This document shows positions 1-4,836 of a DNA stretch of 7,030 nt, piece by piece. The notes beneath the pieces were generated by a model that worked only from the letters and a program-made list of their open reading frames with translations, was not told the origin of the DNA and searched no databases. Both the position numbers and the translations under genes were made by a program. The DNA comes from Burkholderiales bacterium (lineage in GTDB: Bacteria > Pseudomonadota > Gammaproteobacteria > Burkholderiales > Burkholderiaceae_C), in assembly GCA_025354615.1 (NCBI GenBank), contig JANXMO010000690.1, forward strand, positions 1 to 7,030, given 5' to 3'. The number at the start of each line of letters is the position of its first letter. Position 1 is the first letter of the stretch.

Positions 1-641
1 GCCGGCACGGTGCGCACCAAGTGGTGAAACTGGCGCTCGATCGCCGCCAGGTCGTCAAAGATGTCGGCGTGATCGAACTCGAGGTTGTTCAGCACCACGG
101 TGCGTGGCCGGTAATGCACAAACTTGCTGCGCTTGTCGAAGAAAGCGGTGTCGTATTCGTCGGCCTCGATGACAAAGCAGTGGCCTGTGCCGCAGCGCGC
201 CGACACACCGAAATTCAACGGCATACCGCCCACCAGAAACCCGGGCGCCAGCGCCGCTTCTTCAAGCACCCAGGCCAGCATAGCGGTGGTGGTGGTTTTG
301 CCATGCGTGCCGGCAACCGCCAGCACATGGCGGCCGGCCAGCACGTGCTCAGCCAGCCATTGCGGGCCGCTGACATAGGGCAAGCCGGCATCAAGCACGG
401 CTTCCATCAGCGCATTGCCGCGCACCACCACGTTGCCCACCACGAACAGGTCGGGTTTGACACGCAGCAGTTGCTCGGCGCCATACCCTTCGGTCAAGTC
501 GATGCCGAGCGCGCCGAGTTGGTCGCTCATCGGCGGGTAGACGTTGGCATCACAGCCCGTCACCACATGCCCGGCCTCCCGGGCCAATGCCGCGACGCCG
601 CCCATGAAGGTGCCGCCAATGCCGAGAATGTGGATGTGCAT
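1..641 (-). CDS. mpl: Mpl, UDP-MurNAc:L-alanyl-gamma-D-Glu-meso-DAP ligase (N-terminal part, cut by window edge)
   Basis: This cytoplasmic Mur-family ligase joins recycled murein tripeptide (L-Ala-gamma-D-Glu-meso-DAP) to UDP-MurNAc with ATP, feeding recovered cell-wall peptide back into peptidoglycan synthesis. The visible protein begins MHIHILGIGGTFMGG, a Rossmann-like UDP-binding start. It carries the ATP-binding P-loop GTHGKTTTT at residues 111-119 (Lys115), then ADEYDTAFFDKRSKF from residue 160 and LNNLEFDHADIFDD at about 184-197. All of these match my memory of E. coli Mpl closely, and the ADEYDTAFFDKRS block separates Mpl from MurC. Only 213 codons lie in the window; family members are about 450-470 residues, so the substrate-binding C-terminal half is off the left edge and there is no sign of disruption. 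The ATG at 639-641 follows a GAGGG Shine-Dalgarno-like run that overlaps the hemL stop codon, 11 bp downstream of hemL, so co-transcription and translational coupling with hemL are likely. Confidence 0.97.
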   Translation of the reverse strand, partial: MHIHILGIGGTFMGGVAALAREAGHVVTGCDANVYPPMSDQLGALGIDLTEGYGAEQLLRVKPDLFVVGNVVVRGNALMEAVLDAGLPYVSGPQWLAEHVLAGRHVLAVAGTHGKTTTTAMLAWVLEEAALAPGFLVGGMPLNFGVSARCGTGHCFVIEADEYDTAFFDKRSKFVHYRPRTVVLNNLEFDHADIFDDLAAIERQFHHLVRTVP

Positions 642-649
642 GCGCGCAG

Positions 650-655
650 CCCTCA
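650..655 (-). promoter_or_regulatory. Ribosome binding site of mpl overlapping the hemL stop codon
   Basis: On the minus strand the hemL stop TGA (655-653) runs straight into GGG, giving TGAGGG, 8 nt before the mpl ATG. The GAGGG part is a good Shine-Dalgarno match at normal spacing. Because it shares bases with the hemL stop codon, a ribosome finishing hemL would sit on the mpl start signal, which suggests coupled translation (inference). Confidence 0.7.
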
Positions 656-1948
656 GCAGCGCAGCGCGGCCCGGGCCGCTTCCAGGCTGGCCTGCAGGTC
701 TTGGTCACTGTGAGCGGCGCTGACAAAACACGCCTCGTACATCGCCGGCGCCAGGTACACGCCGCGCGCCAGCATGGCGTGAAAAAAGCGGTTGAAACGG
801 GCCGAGTCGCTGGCCATGACCTGGCCGTAGTTCTGCGGCAGCGCCTCCGCGAAGAAAAAGCCGAACATGCCGCCTTCGCTGTCGGCGGCCAATGGCACGC
901 CAGCTTCGGCCGCCGCCGTACGCAAGCCCGTAACCAGCGCCTGGGTGCATGCAGACAACTCCTCGAAAAACCCGGGCCGGCGAATTTCACGCAGTGTGGC
1001 CAACCCGCACGCGGTGGCCACCGGATTGCCTGACAAAGTGCCGGCTTGGTAGACGGCGCCCAAGGGGGCCAGGTGCCGCATGACGTCGCGACGTGCGCCG
1101 AAGGCGGCCAGCGGCATGCCGCCGCCAATCACCTTGCCAAACACGCTGATGTCGGGTGCAAAGCCGGGAATCAAGGCGGCATACAGGCTTTGCGCACCGC
1201 CAAGCGCCACCCGGAAGCCGGTCATGACTTCGTCGAACACCAGCAGGCTGCCGTGTTCAGTGCACAACTCACGCAGCCGTTTCATGAAAGGCACGCTGGC
1301 CCGCACGAAGTTCATGTTGCCGCAAATAGGCTCGATCATCACGCAGGCGATCTGCTCGCCGCGCAGCGCGAAGGCGGCTTCCAGCGCTTCAACATTGTTG
1401 TACTCGAGCACCACCGTGTGCCGCGCCACTTCTTCCGGCACGCCAGCGCTGGTTGGATGGCCGAACGTCGCCAGCCCGGAGCCTGCCTTGACGAGCAGCG
1501 CATCGGCATGCCCGTGATAACAGCCCTCGAATTTGACGATCAACTTGCGCCCGGTGGCGCCGCGCGCCAGCCGCAGTGCGCTCATGGCGGCTTCGGTTCC
1601 CGAGCTGACCAGCCGTAGCTGGTCCATGCTGGGCACCAATTGCAGGATTTCCTCGGCCAGCTCGACTTCCCGCTCGGTGGGCGCACCGAACGACAGGCCG
1701 TCGCGCGCAGCAGCCACAACCGCCTCCAGCACCGCCGGGTGGCCATGGCCGAGAATCATCGGGCCCCAAGAGCCGATGTAGTCGATGAAGCGCGTGCCCT
1801 CAACGTCGAACAAGTAGGCGCCTTGCGCCCGATGGATGAAGCGCGGTGTGCCCCCCACCGCCCGGAAAGCCCGCACCGGCGAATTGACGCCGCCCGGAAT
1901 GACGGCTTGCGCCCGGTCGAACAAGGCGGCGTTGCGAGAAGACGGCAT
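653..1948 (-). CDS. hemL: Glutamate-1-semialdehyde 2,1-aminomutase
   Basis: This PLP-dependent enzyme of fold type I (class III aminotransferase group) converts glutamate-1-semialdehyde to 5-aminolevulinate, the last step of the C5 route that supplies haem and other tetrapyrroles in the cytoplasm. It is 431 residues, close to the usual 425-435. Family signatures are intact: [12 protein letters not shown] at 17-28, [13 protein letters not shown] at 59-71, the phosphate-binding SSGTEA at 115-120, [11 protein letters not shown] at 139-149, FDEVMTGFR at 238-246 and the PLP lysine motif [10 protein letters not shown] with Lys272. The C-terminal [18 protein letters not shown] block is also present. 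Compared with E. coli HemL it has about four extra residues (IPGFAPDIS region, about 260-268) just before the PLP lysine. The ATG at 1946-1948 gives an N-terminus that lines up with E. coli; no strong Shine-Dalgarno is seen. It lies 9 bp behind the thiD-like gene and 11 bp before mpl, consistent with one operon. Confidence 0.98.
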   Translation of the reverse strand: MPSSRNAALFDRAQAVIPGGVNSPVRAFRAVGGTPRFIHRAQGAYLFDVEGTRFIDYIGSWGPMILGHGHPAVLEAVVAAARDGLSFGAPTEREVELAEEILQLVPSMDQLRLVSSGTEAAMSALRLARGATGRKLIVKFEGCYHGHADALLVKAGSGLATFGHPTSAGVPEEVARHTVVLEYNNVEALEAAFALRGEQIACVMIEPICGNMNFVRASVPFMKRLRELCTEHGSLLVFDEVMTGFRVALGGAQSLYAALIPGFAPDISVFGKVIGGGMPLAAFGARRDVMRHLAPLGAVYQAGTLSGNPVATACGLATLREIRRPGFFEELSACTQALVTGLRTAAAEAGVPLAADSEGGMFGFFFAEALPQNYGQVMASDSARFNRFFHAMLARGVYLAPAMYEACFVSAAHSDQDLQASLEAARAALRC

Positions 1949-1957
1949 GACCGCGGC

Positions 1958-2914
1958 TCAGTGAATGTGGCGCGACCCAGGCGCGGCACTTTCCTTGCCG
2001 TCGCCGCCGTCCATGCCCTCGCCTTCGGCTTCCTCGTCATCGGGCAGCGCCCAAAAGAAACGGTCGGGAATGACGTTGCCCATGCCGGGGCGAAACCCGG
2101 CGTCCAGCGCCTGGTCGAGAAAGGCCAGCGCTTCGCCCACCGCCAGATGCAGCTCGCTGCCTGAAGCCAACAAAGACGCCAGCGCCGCTGACAGCGTGTC
2201 ACCGGCGCCAATGAAGCTGGCTTCGAAGCGCTCGAATTTTTCACCGGTGACGGCGCCTTGCGGCCCGGCCAGCACGTTGTCGAAGTACGGCTCCGACGGC
2301 TTGGCGCCTTTGGGCCCCGGCACCATCATGCTGGTCACGAGGACGAACCGCGTGCCATGCTCGGCGGCCGCCGCGGCCAGTTCACGCGCCGACGCCGGCC
2401 GCTCGCTGTCCCACTCTGGCAGCAGGAACTGGGTCAGCGTCTGGTGGTTGCCCACCAGCACCTCGGTTTGCGGCAACACCAGTTCGCGAAACGCATCGAG
2501 GTAGGCCTGCTGCTCGTCTTCTTCCAGCCAGCTGAGGCCGGGCATATAGGCCACCAGCGGCACTTCCGGGTAGTCGGAAAGGATTTCCGCCACCGCGCCC
2601 ACGCCTTCGGCCGAGCCGAGAAAGCCGACTTTCCAGGCGGTGATCGTGATGTCTTCCAGCACGCTGCGCGCCTGTTCGACCACCACCTCCGCCTCCAGCG
2701 GATGGTGGTCGAAGACCTCGGCCGTGTCCCGCATGACGATGCTGGTGATGACCGGCAGCGCATGTGCGCCCATCGCGGAGATGGTGGCAATATCACCGGC
2801 AATACCACTGGCGCCGCTGGCATCGCTGGCGTTGAAGCTCATCACGCACGCGGGCGGCGGGCCCTCTTGCAAAGACGCTTCGCCGGCCGGTTCAATGAGA
2901 GTTTCTGCGGTCAT
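1958..2914 (-). CDS. thiD: Divergent ThiD-like (hydroxymethylpyrimidine/phosphomethylpyrimidine kinase family) ribokinase-fold kinase
   Basis: The overall pattern is that of ThiD, the ATP-dependent kinase that phosphorylates HMP and HMP-phosphate in thiamine synthesis. From the ATG at 2912-2914 it is 318 residues, against about 260-270 for a typical ThiD. The N-terminal loop ASDASGASGIAGD (29-41) replaces the usual GSDPSGGAGIQAD; AMGAHALPVITSIVMRDT (47-64) and ITAWKVGFLG (91-100) match known core segments. The anion-hole motif is GAGDTLSAALA (236-246). Differences stand out: Asp239 sits where ThiD normally has Cys (G-x-G-C-T), Arg62 where ThiD has Gln in the AQNT segment, and Phe98 where ThiD has Met in KIGML. 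An acidic, glycine-rich tail (DDEEAEGEG) ends the protein. No other thiamine genes are adjacent, so substrate assignment is tentative: it may be a true HMP(-P) kinase or a related small-molecule kinase. A GTG at 2972-2974 could add 20 residues (MAAACCQPSQ...), but these look unlike coding for a conserved protein. First gene of the leftward operon. Confidence 0.85.
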   Translation of the reverse strand: MTAETLIEPAGEASLQEGPPPACVMSFNASDASGASGIAGDIATISAMGAHALPVITSIVMRDTAEVFDHHPLEAEVVVEQARSVLEDITITAWKVGFLGSAEGVGAVAEILSDYPEVPLVAYMPGLSWLEEDEQQAYLDAFRELVLPQTEVLVGNHQTLTQFLLPEWDSERPASARELAAAAAEHGTRFVLVTSMMVPGPKGAKPSEPYFDNVLAGPQGAVTGEKFERFEASFIGAGDTLSAALASLLASGSELHLAVGEALAFLDQALDAGFRPGMGNVIPDRFFWALPDDEEAEGEGMDGGDGKESAAPGSRHIH

Positions 2915-3042
2915 GAAAAAGTGCCGGTTGGCTTGGCAAAAAAGCTGGGAAGGTTGACAACACGCGGCTGCCACGCAGCCCAGTTCGCAGAATTTGTGCG
3001 CAACCCGGCGCCGGCAGTGGCGACCGCCAAGATGGGCTTCGC

Positions 3043-3061
3043 TACAATCTCGTCCATTGTA
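3043..3061. promoter_or_regulatory. Candidate divergent promoter: palindromic paired -10 element TACAAT-N7-ATTGTA
   Basis: The divergent gap between the thiD-like gene and rubredoxin contains TACAAT at 3043-3048 and its exact inverse ATTGTA at 3056-3061, separated by 7 bp. TACAAT matches the sigma70 -10 consensus TATAAT at five of six bases, and symmetry places one such hexamer on each strand. Read rightwards, transcription would start near 3055, about 40 nt before the rubredoxin start. Read leftwards it would start near 3048, giving a leader of about 135 nt for the thiD-like gene. No good -35 box is seen at 16-18 bp spacing on either side. The same 19 bp could instead be an operator for a dimeric regulator. 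Promoter function is inferred; the palindrome is directly visible. Confidence 0.5.
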
Positions 3062-3093
3062 ATGAAGCCCGAGCGGCGAAGTGAGTGCCCCCC

Positions 3094-3267
3094 GTGACCG
3101 ACACCAAAACGTGGATGTGCCTGATCTGCGGCTGGATCTACGATGAAGCCCAAGGCGATGCCGAGCACGGGATTACACCCGGCACGCGTTGGGCCGATGT
3201 GTCCATGAACTGGACCTGCCCCGAGTGCGGCGCTCGCAAAGATGATTTCGAAATGGTGCAAATCTAG
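3094..3267 (+). CDS. rubA: Rubredoxin
   Basis: This is a small cytoplasmic iron-sulfur-type electron carrier in which a single iron is held by four cysteines. The two knuckles are MCLICGWIYDEAQG (Cys9, Cys12) and NWTCPECGARKDDFEM (Cys42, Cys45), with the usual aromatic residues Trp14, Tyr16 and Trp40. At 57 residues it has normal rubredoxin length and appears complete. Starts are ambiguous: GTG at 3094 (MTDTKTW...) has a weak purine-rich GTGAG about 8 nt upstream, while an in-frame GTG at 3085 would add MPP. I prefer 3094 because the result matches the usual short N-terminus. The gene is the first on the right-hand side of the divergent region and lies 53 bp before the chosen pilG start on the same strand, so read-through into the pil genes is plausible. 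The electron donor and acceptor cannot be told from sequence. The family call is very secure; the gene symbol is generic. Confidence 0.95.
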   Translation: MTDTKTWMCLICGWIYDEAQGDAEHGITPGTRWADVSMNWTCPECGARKDDFEMVQI

Positions 3268-3309
3268 CCCCGCCGTCTTGCCGACAACGGTTGCAACGGC
3301 GACCTCCCG

Positions 3310-3315
3310 AAAGGA
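3310..3315 (+). promoter_or_regulatory. Ribosome binding site that decides the pilG start
   Basis: AAAGGA lies 5 nt before GTG at 3321 and is the only good Shine-Dalgarno match upstream of the PilG receiver domain. The other in-frame candidates, TTG at 3291 and ATG at 3357, have no comparable site. This supports a GTG start and a 147-residue product. Confidence 0.65.
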
Positions 3316-3320
3316 TCTCG

Positions 3321-3764
3321 GTGGATCACGATGACACTGCGCTTGGATTCACCGCCATGGCGCCTGGCGCTTCCGCCCCCGCTGCCGGGCTTTCACCGGT
3401 CAAGGTGCTTGTGATCGACGACAGCAACACGATTCGACGTAGCGCGGAGATTTTTCTCAAGCAAGGCGGCTATGACGTGCTGCTGGCCGAAGACGGCTTC
3501 GATGCGCTGGCCAAAATCAACGATCACGCGCCTGCCGTGATTTTTTGCGATATTTTGATGCCCCGCCTCGACGGCTACCAGACCTGCGCCATCATCAAAC
3601 GCAATGCACGCTTCGCCGAAGTGCCGGTCATCATGCTGTCGTCCAAGGACGGGTTGTTCGACAAGGCGCGCGGGCGCATGGTCGGGTCGCAGGCCTACCT
3701 GACCAAGCCGTTCACCAAGGACCAGCTGCTGCAGGCGGTGCAGTCGCACTGCGGCAGCCGCTGA
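3321..3764 (+). CDS. pilG: PilG, CheY-like response regulator of twitching motility
   Basis: This is a stand-alone receiver domain of the Pil-Chp chemosensory pathway. In Pseudomonas the kinase ChpA phosphorylates PilG, and PilG promotes type IV pilus extension and cAMP signalling. From the GTG at 3321 it is 147 residues; after an Ala/Pro-rich N-terminus of about 26 residues comes KVLVIDDSNTIRR, with acidic pocket Asp33-Asp34. The phospho-acceptor is Asp77 in FCDILMPRLDGYQTCAIIK, followed by the switch Ser in VIMLSSKDGLFDKARGRMVGS (about 107) and Lys129 in YLTKPF. The KDGLFDKA(R/K)GR and PRLDGYQTC strings are PilG hallmarks and distinguish it from ordinary CheY and from PilH. The N-terminal leader is slightly longer than in P. 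aeruginosa PilG; an ATG at 3357 would give a 135-residue form but lacks a ribosome site. It sits between rubredoxin and pilH. No HTH or output domain is present. Confidence 0.95.
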   Translation: MDHDDTALGFTAMAPGASAPAAGLSPVKVLVIDDSNTIRRSAEIFLKQGGYDVLLAEDGFDALAKINDHAPAVIFCDILMPRLDGYQTCAIIKRNARFAEVPVIMLSSKDGLFDKARGRMVGSQAYLTKPFTKDQLLQAVQSHCGSR

Positions 3765-3859
3765 CGGTTGCCATGCCTGCTGCTGTGCACGCTTTTGCCA
3801 TTGCCGCTTTCATCATCGCCGCTTGATCCAGCGTCCGCGACGGCTCCTGAGGAATTTCC
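3765..3859 (+). other. pilG-pilH spacer with no convincing gene or terminator
   Basis: This 95-bp spacer is longer than the other gaps in the pil cluster. It holds a short open frame at 3772-3825 (ATG CCT ... TGA, 17 residues, hydrophobic, rich in Ala and Ile) with no ribosome site, and a weak hairpin CGTC-CGC-GACG at 3832-3842 without a following T-run. Neither is strong enough to call as a gene or terminator. The pilH ribosome site lies at its right end. Confidence 0.6.
3848..3854 (+). promoter_or_regulatory. Ribosome binding site of pilH
   Basis: TGAGGAA lies 5 nt before the pilH ATG at 3860. It is one of the clearest Shine-Dalgarno sites in the window and supports independent, efficient initiation of pilH despite the 95-bp gap after pilG. 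Confidence 0.7.
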
Positions 3860-4225
3860 ATGCCCATCAAAAACATTCTGCTGGTCGACGACTCGAAAAC
3901 CGAGCTGCACCATTTGAGCGACCTGCTCGACAAGAGCGGTTATGCCGTGCGCACGGCTGAAAATGGCGACGAAGCACTGCGCCGGTTGGACGAATCGCTA
4001 CCCGACCTGATCTTGATGGACGTTGTAATGCCGGGGCAAAACGGCTTTCAGCTAACGCGAACCATTACCCGTGACCCACGCTATGCGGCCATTCCGGTGA
4101 TCATGTGCACCAGCAAGAACCAGGAAACCGACAAGGTATGGGGCATGCGCCAAGGCGCGCGTGACTACATCGTCAAACCGGTCAACGGCGATGAGCTGAT
4201 GGCCAAGATCCGCGCCTTCGATTGA
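3860..4225 (+). CDS. pilH: PilH, CheY-like response regulator of twitching motility
   Basis: This is the second stand-alone receiver of the Pil-Chp system. In Pseudomonas, PilH acts against or tunes PilG output and is linked to pilus retraction. The 121-residue protein is a complete receiver domain: KNILLVDDSKTE with acidic pocket Asp10-Asp11, phospho-acceptor Asp54 in LILMDVVMPGQNGFQ, switch Thr84 in VIMCTSKNQETDKVWGMRQGA, and Lys106 in YIVKPV. The MCTSK and TDKVWG(M/L)RQGA strings are characteristic of PilH. The order pilG-pilH-pilI-pilJ matches the known cluster in Pseudomonas and betaproteobacteria. The start is an ATG with a strong ribosome site. The stop at 4223-4225 is 13 bp before pilI. 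Nothing is missing or broken. Confidence 0.97.
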   Translation: MPIKNILLVDDSKTELHHLSDLLDKSGYAVRTAENGDEALRRLDESLPDLILMDVVMPGQNGFQLTRTITRDPRYAAIPVIMCTSKNQETDKVWGMRQGARDYIVKPVNGDELMAKIRAFD

Positions 4226-4238
4226 ACCGGCCCCGCCC

Positions 4239-4778
4239 ATGGCCCACAAGCAAGCGCTGCACGAGCTGCAAAACCGGCTTGCCGAACGTTTGCTGGCCGT
4301 TCGCACCCAGGCCGGCGCTCAGTCATGGCTGGCAATTGAATGCGCGGGCCAGGGCTTTTTGATTTCTCTGCAGGAGGCGGGCGAGATTTTCAGCGCCGCT
4401 GCCGTTGTGGCGCTGCCTTATGCGCAGCCGTGGTGCCTGGGCGTGGCCAACCTGCGTGGCCAGCTGCACACCGTCGTTGATCTGGGCGCTTTTCTCGGTT
4501 TGCCGCCGACCGGGCCGGGCGCGTCGGCCGACACCGCGGTGCAATTGCTGGCGTTCAGTCCGGCATTGGAAATCAATGCCGCATTCAAGATTGACCGGCT
4601 GGCCGGTCTGCGTGATGAAACACAAATGTTCCCACAGCCTTTTGCAAGTTCTGAAAACGCACGCAGCTGGCCCGACTTTGCCGGCGCCCGGCTGCAAGAC
4701 GAGCACGGCCGCGCCTGGCAGGAACTGAAACTGGCCGCCTTGGCGCATCACGAAGCATTTTTAAAAATTTGCGCCTGA
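4239..4778 (+). CDS. pilI: PilI, CheW-like coupling protein
   Basis: This is a CheW-domain scaffold that would link the receptor PilJ to the chemotaxis-type histidine kinase ChpA/PilL at the inner membrane face. It is 179 residues, nearly the same as P. aeruginosa PilI (about 178 residues). A helical leader (residues 1-28, [15 protein letters not shown]) is followed by the CheW fold. The best signature is [27 protein letters not shown] at about 64-90, which corresponds to the G-(V/I)-x-N-(L/V)-R-G-x-(L/I)-x-x-(V/I)-x-D-L core of CheW proteins; a hydrophobic strand-rich region continues to about 175. The ATG at 4239 has no clear Shine-Dalgarno, but it lies 13 bp after pilH, so translational coupling is likely. 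Placement between pilH and pilJ supports the name strongly even though PilI sequences diverge. Confidence 0.94.
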   Translation: MAHKQALHELQNRLAERLLAVRTQAGAQSWLAIECAGQGFLISLQEAGEIFSAAAVVALPYAQPWCLGVANLRGQLHTVVDLGAFLGLPPTGPGASADTAVQLLAFSPALEINAAFKIDRLAGLRDETQMFPQPFASSENARSWPDFAGARLQDEHGRAWQELKLAALAHHEAFLKICA

Positions 4779-4800
4779 TGCCGCCCGCGCTGCCGCAGTC

Positions 4801-4818
4801 CCTGCAACACCTGCAACA
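4801..4818 (+). repeat. Tandem 9-bp direct repeat in the pilI-pilJ gap
   Basis: CCTGCAACA occurs twice head to tail at 4801-4809 and 4810-4818, inside the 58-bp pilI-pilJ spacer and ending 8 bp before the pilJ ribosome site. It is a perfect repeat. Its function is unknown; it may be chance or slippage duplication. A tandem arrangement could serve as a protein site, but nothing else supports that. Confidence 0.6.
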
Positions 4819-4826
4819 TTGGCACT

Positions 4827-4832
4827 AGAAGG
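4827..4832 (+). promoter_or_regulatory. Ribosome binding site of pilJ
   Basis: AGAAGG lies 4 nt before the ATG at 4837. This supports the upstream ATG as the pilJ start and therefore the reality of the long N-terminal cytoplasmic extension. The next in-frame ATG (4855) has no such site. Confidence 0.6.
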
Positions 4833-4836
4833 CACC

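Noticed and set aside
21..713. Plus-strand open frame of 230 codons over mpl and the hemL end
   Set aside because: It is antisense to mpl, which matches a known family residue by residue; the antisense product is His/Arg/Ala-rich low-complexity typical of shadow frames in GC-rich DNA.
2954..2959. Consensus -35 box TTGACA upstream of rubredoxin
   Set aside because: No -10-like hexamer at 16-18 bp downstream (2977-2982 is AGCCCA), so it is an orphan match.
2258..3097. Plus-strand open frame of 279 codons across the thiD-like gene and the divergent gap
   Set aside because: Antisense to the thiD-like gene, with an Arg/His-rich product that has no recognisable domain.
3772..3825. 17-codon hydrophobic open frame between pilG and pilH
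   Set aside because: No ribosome binding site and too short to judge; composition may be chance. Recorded in the spacer entry only.
3832..3842. Hairpin CGTC-CGC-GACG after pilG as a terminator
   Set aside because: Only a 4-bp stem with no following T-run; it overlaps the approach to the pilH ribosome site.
4820..4836. TTGGCAC sequence before pilJ resembling a sigma54 -24 element
   Set aside because: The -12 half does not fit: GGCAC occupies the place where TTGC is needed, and it overlaps the ribosome binding site.
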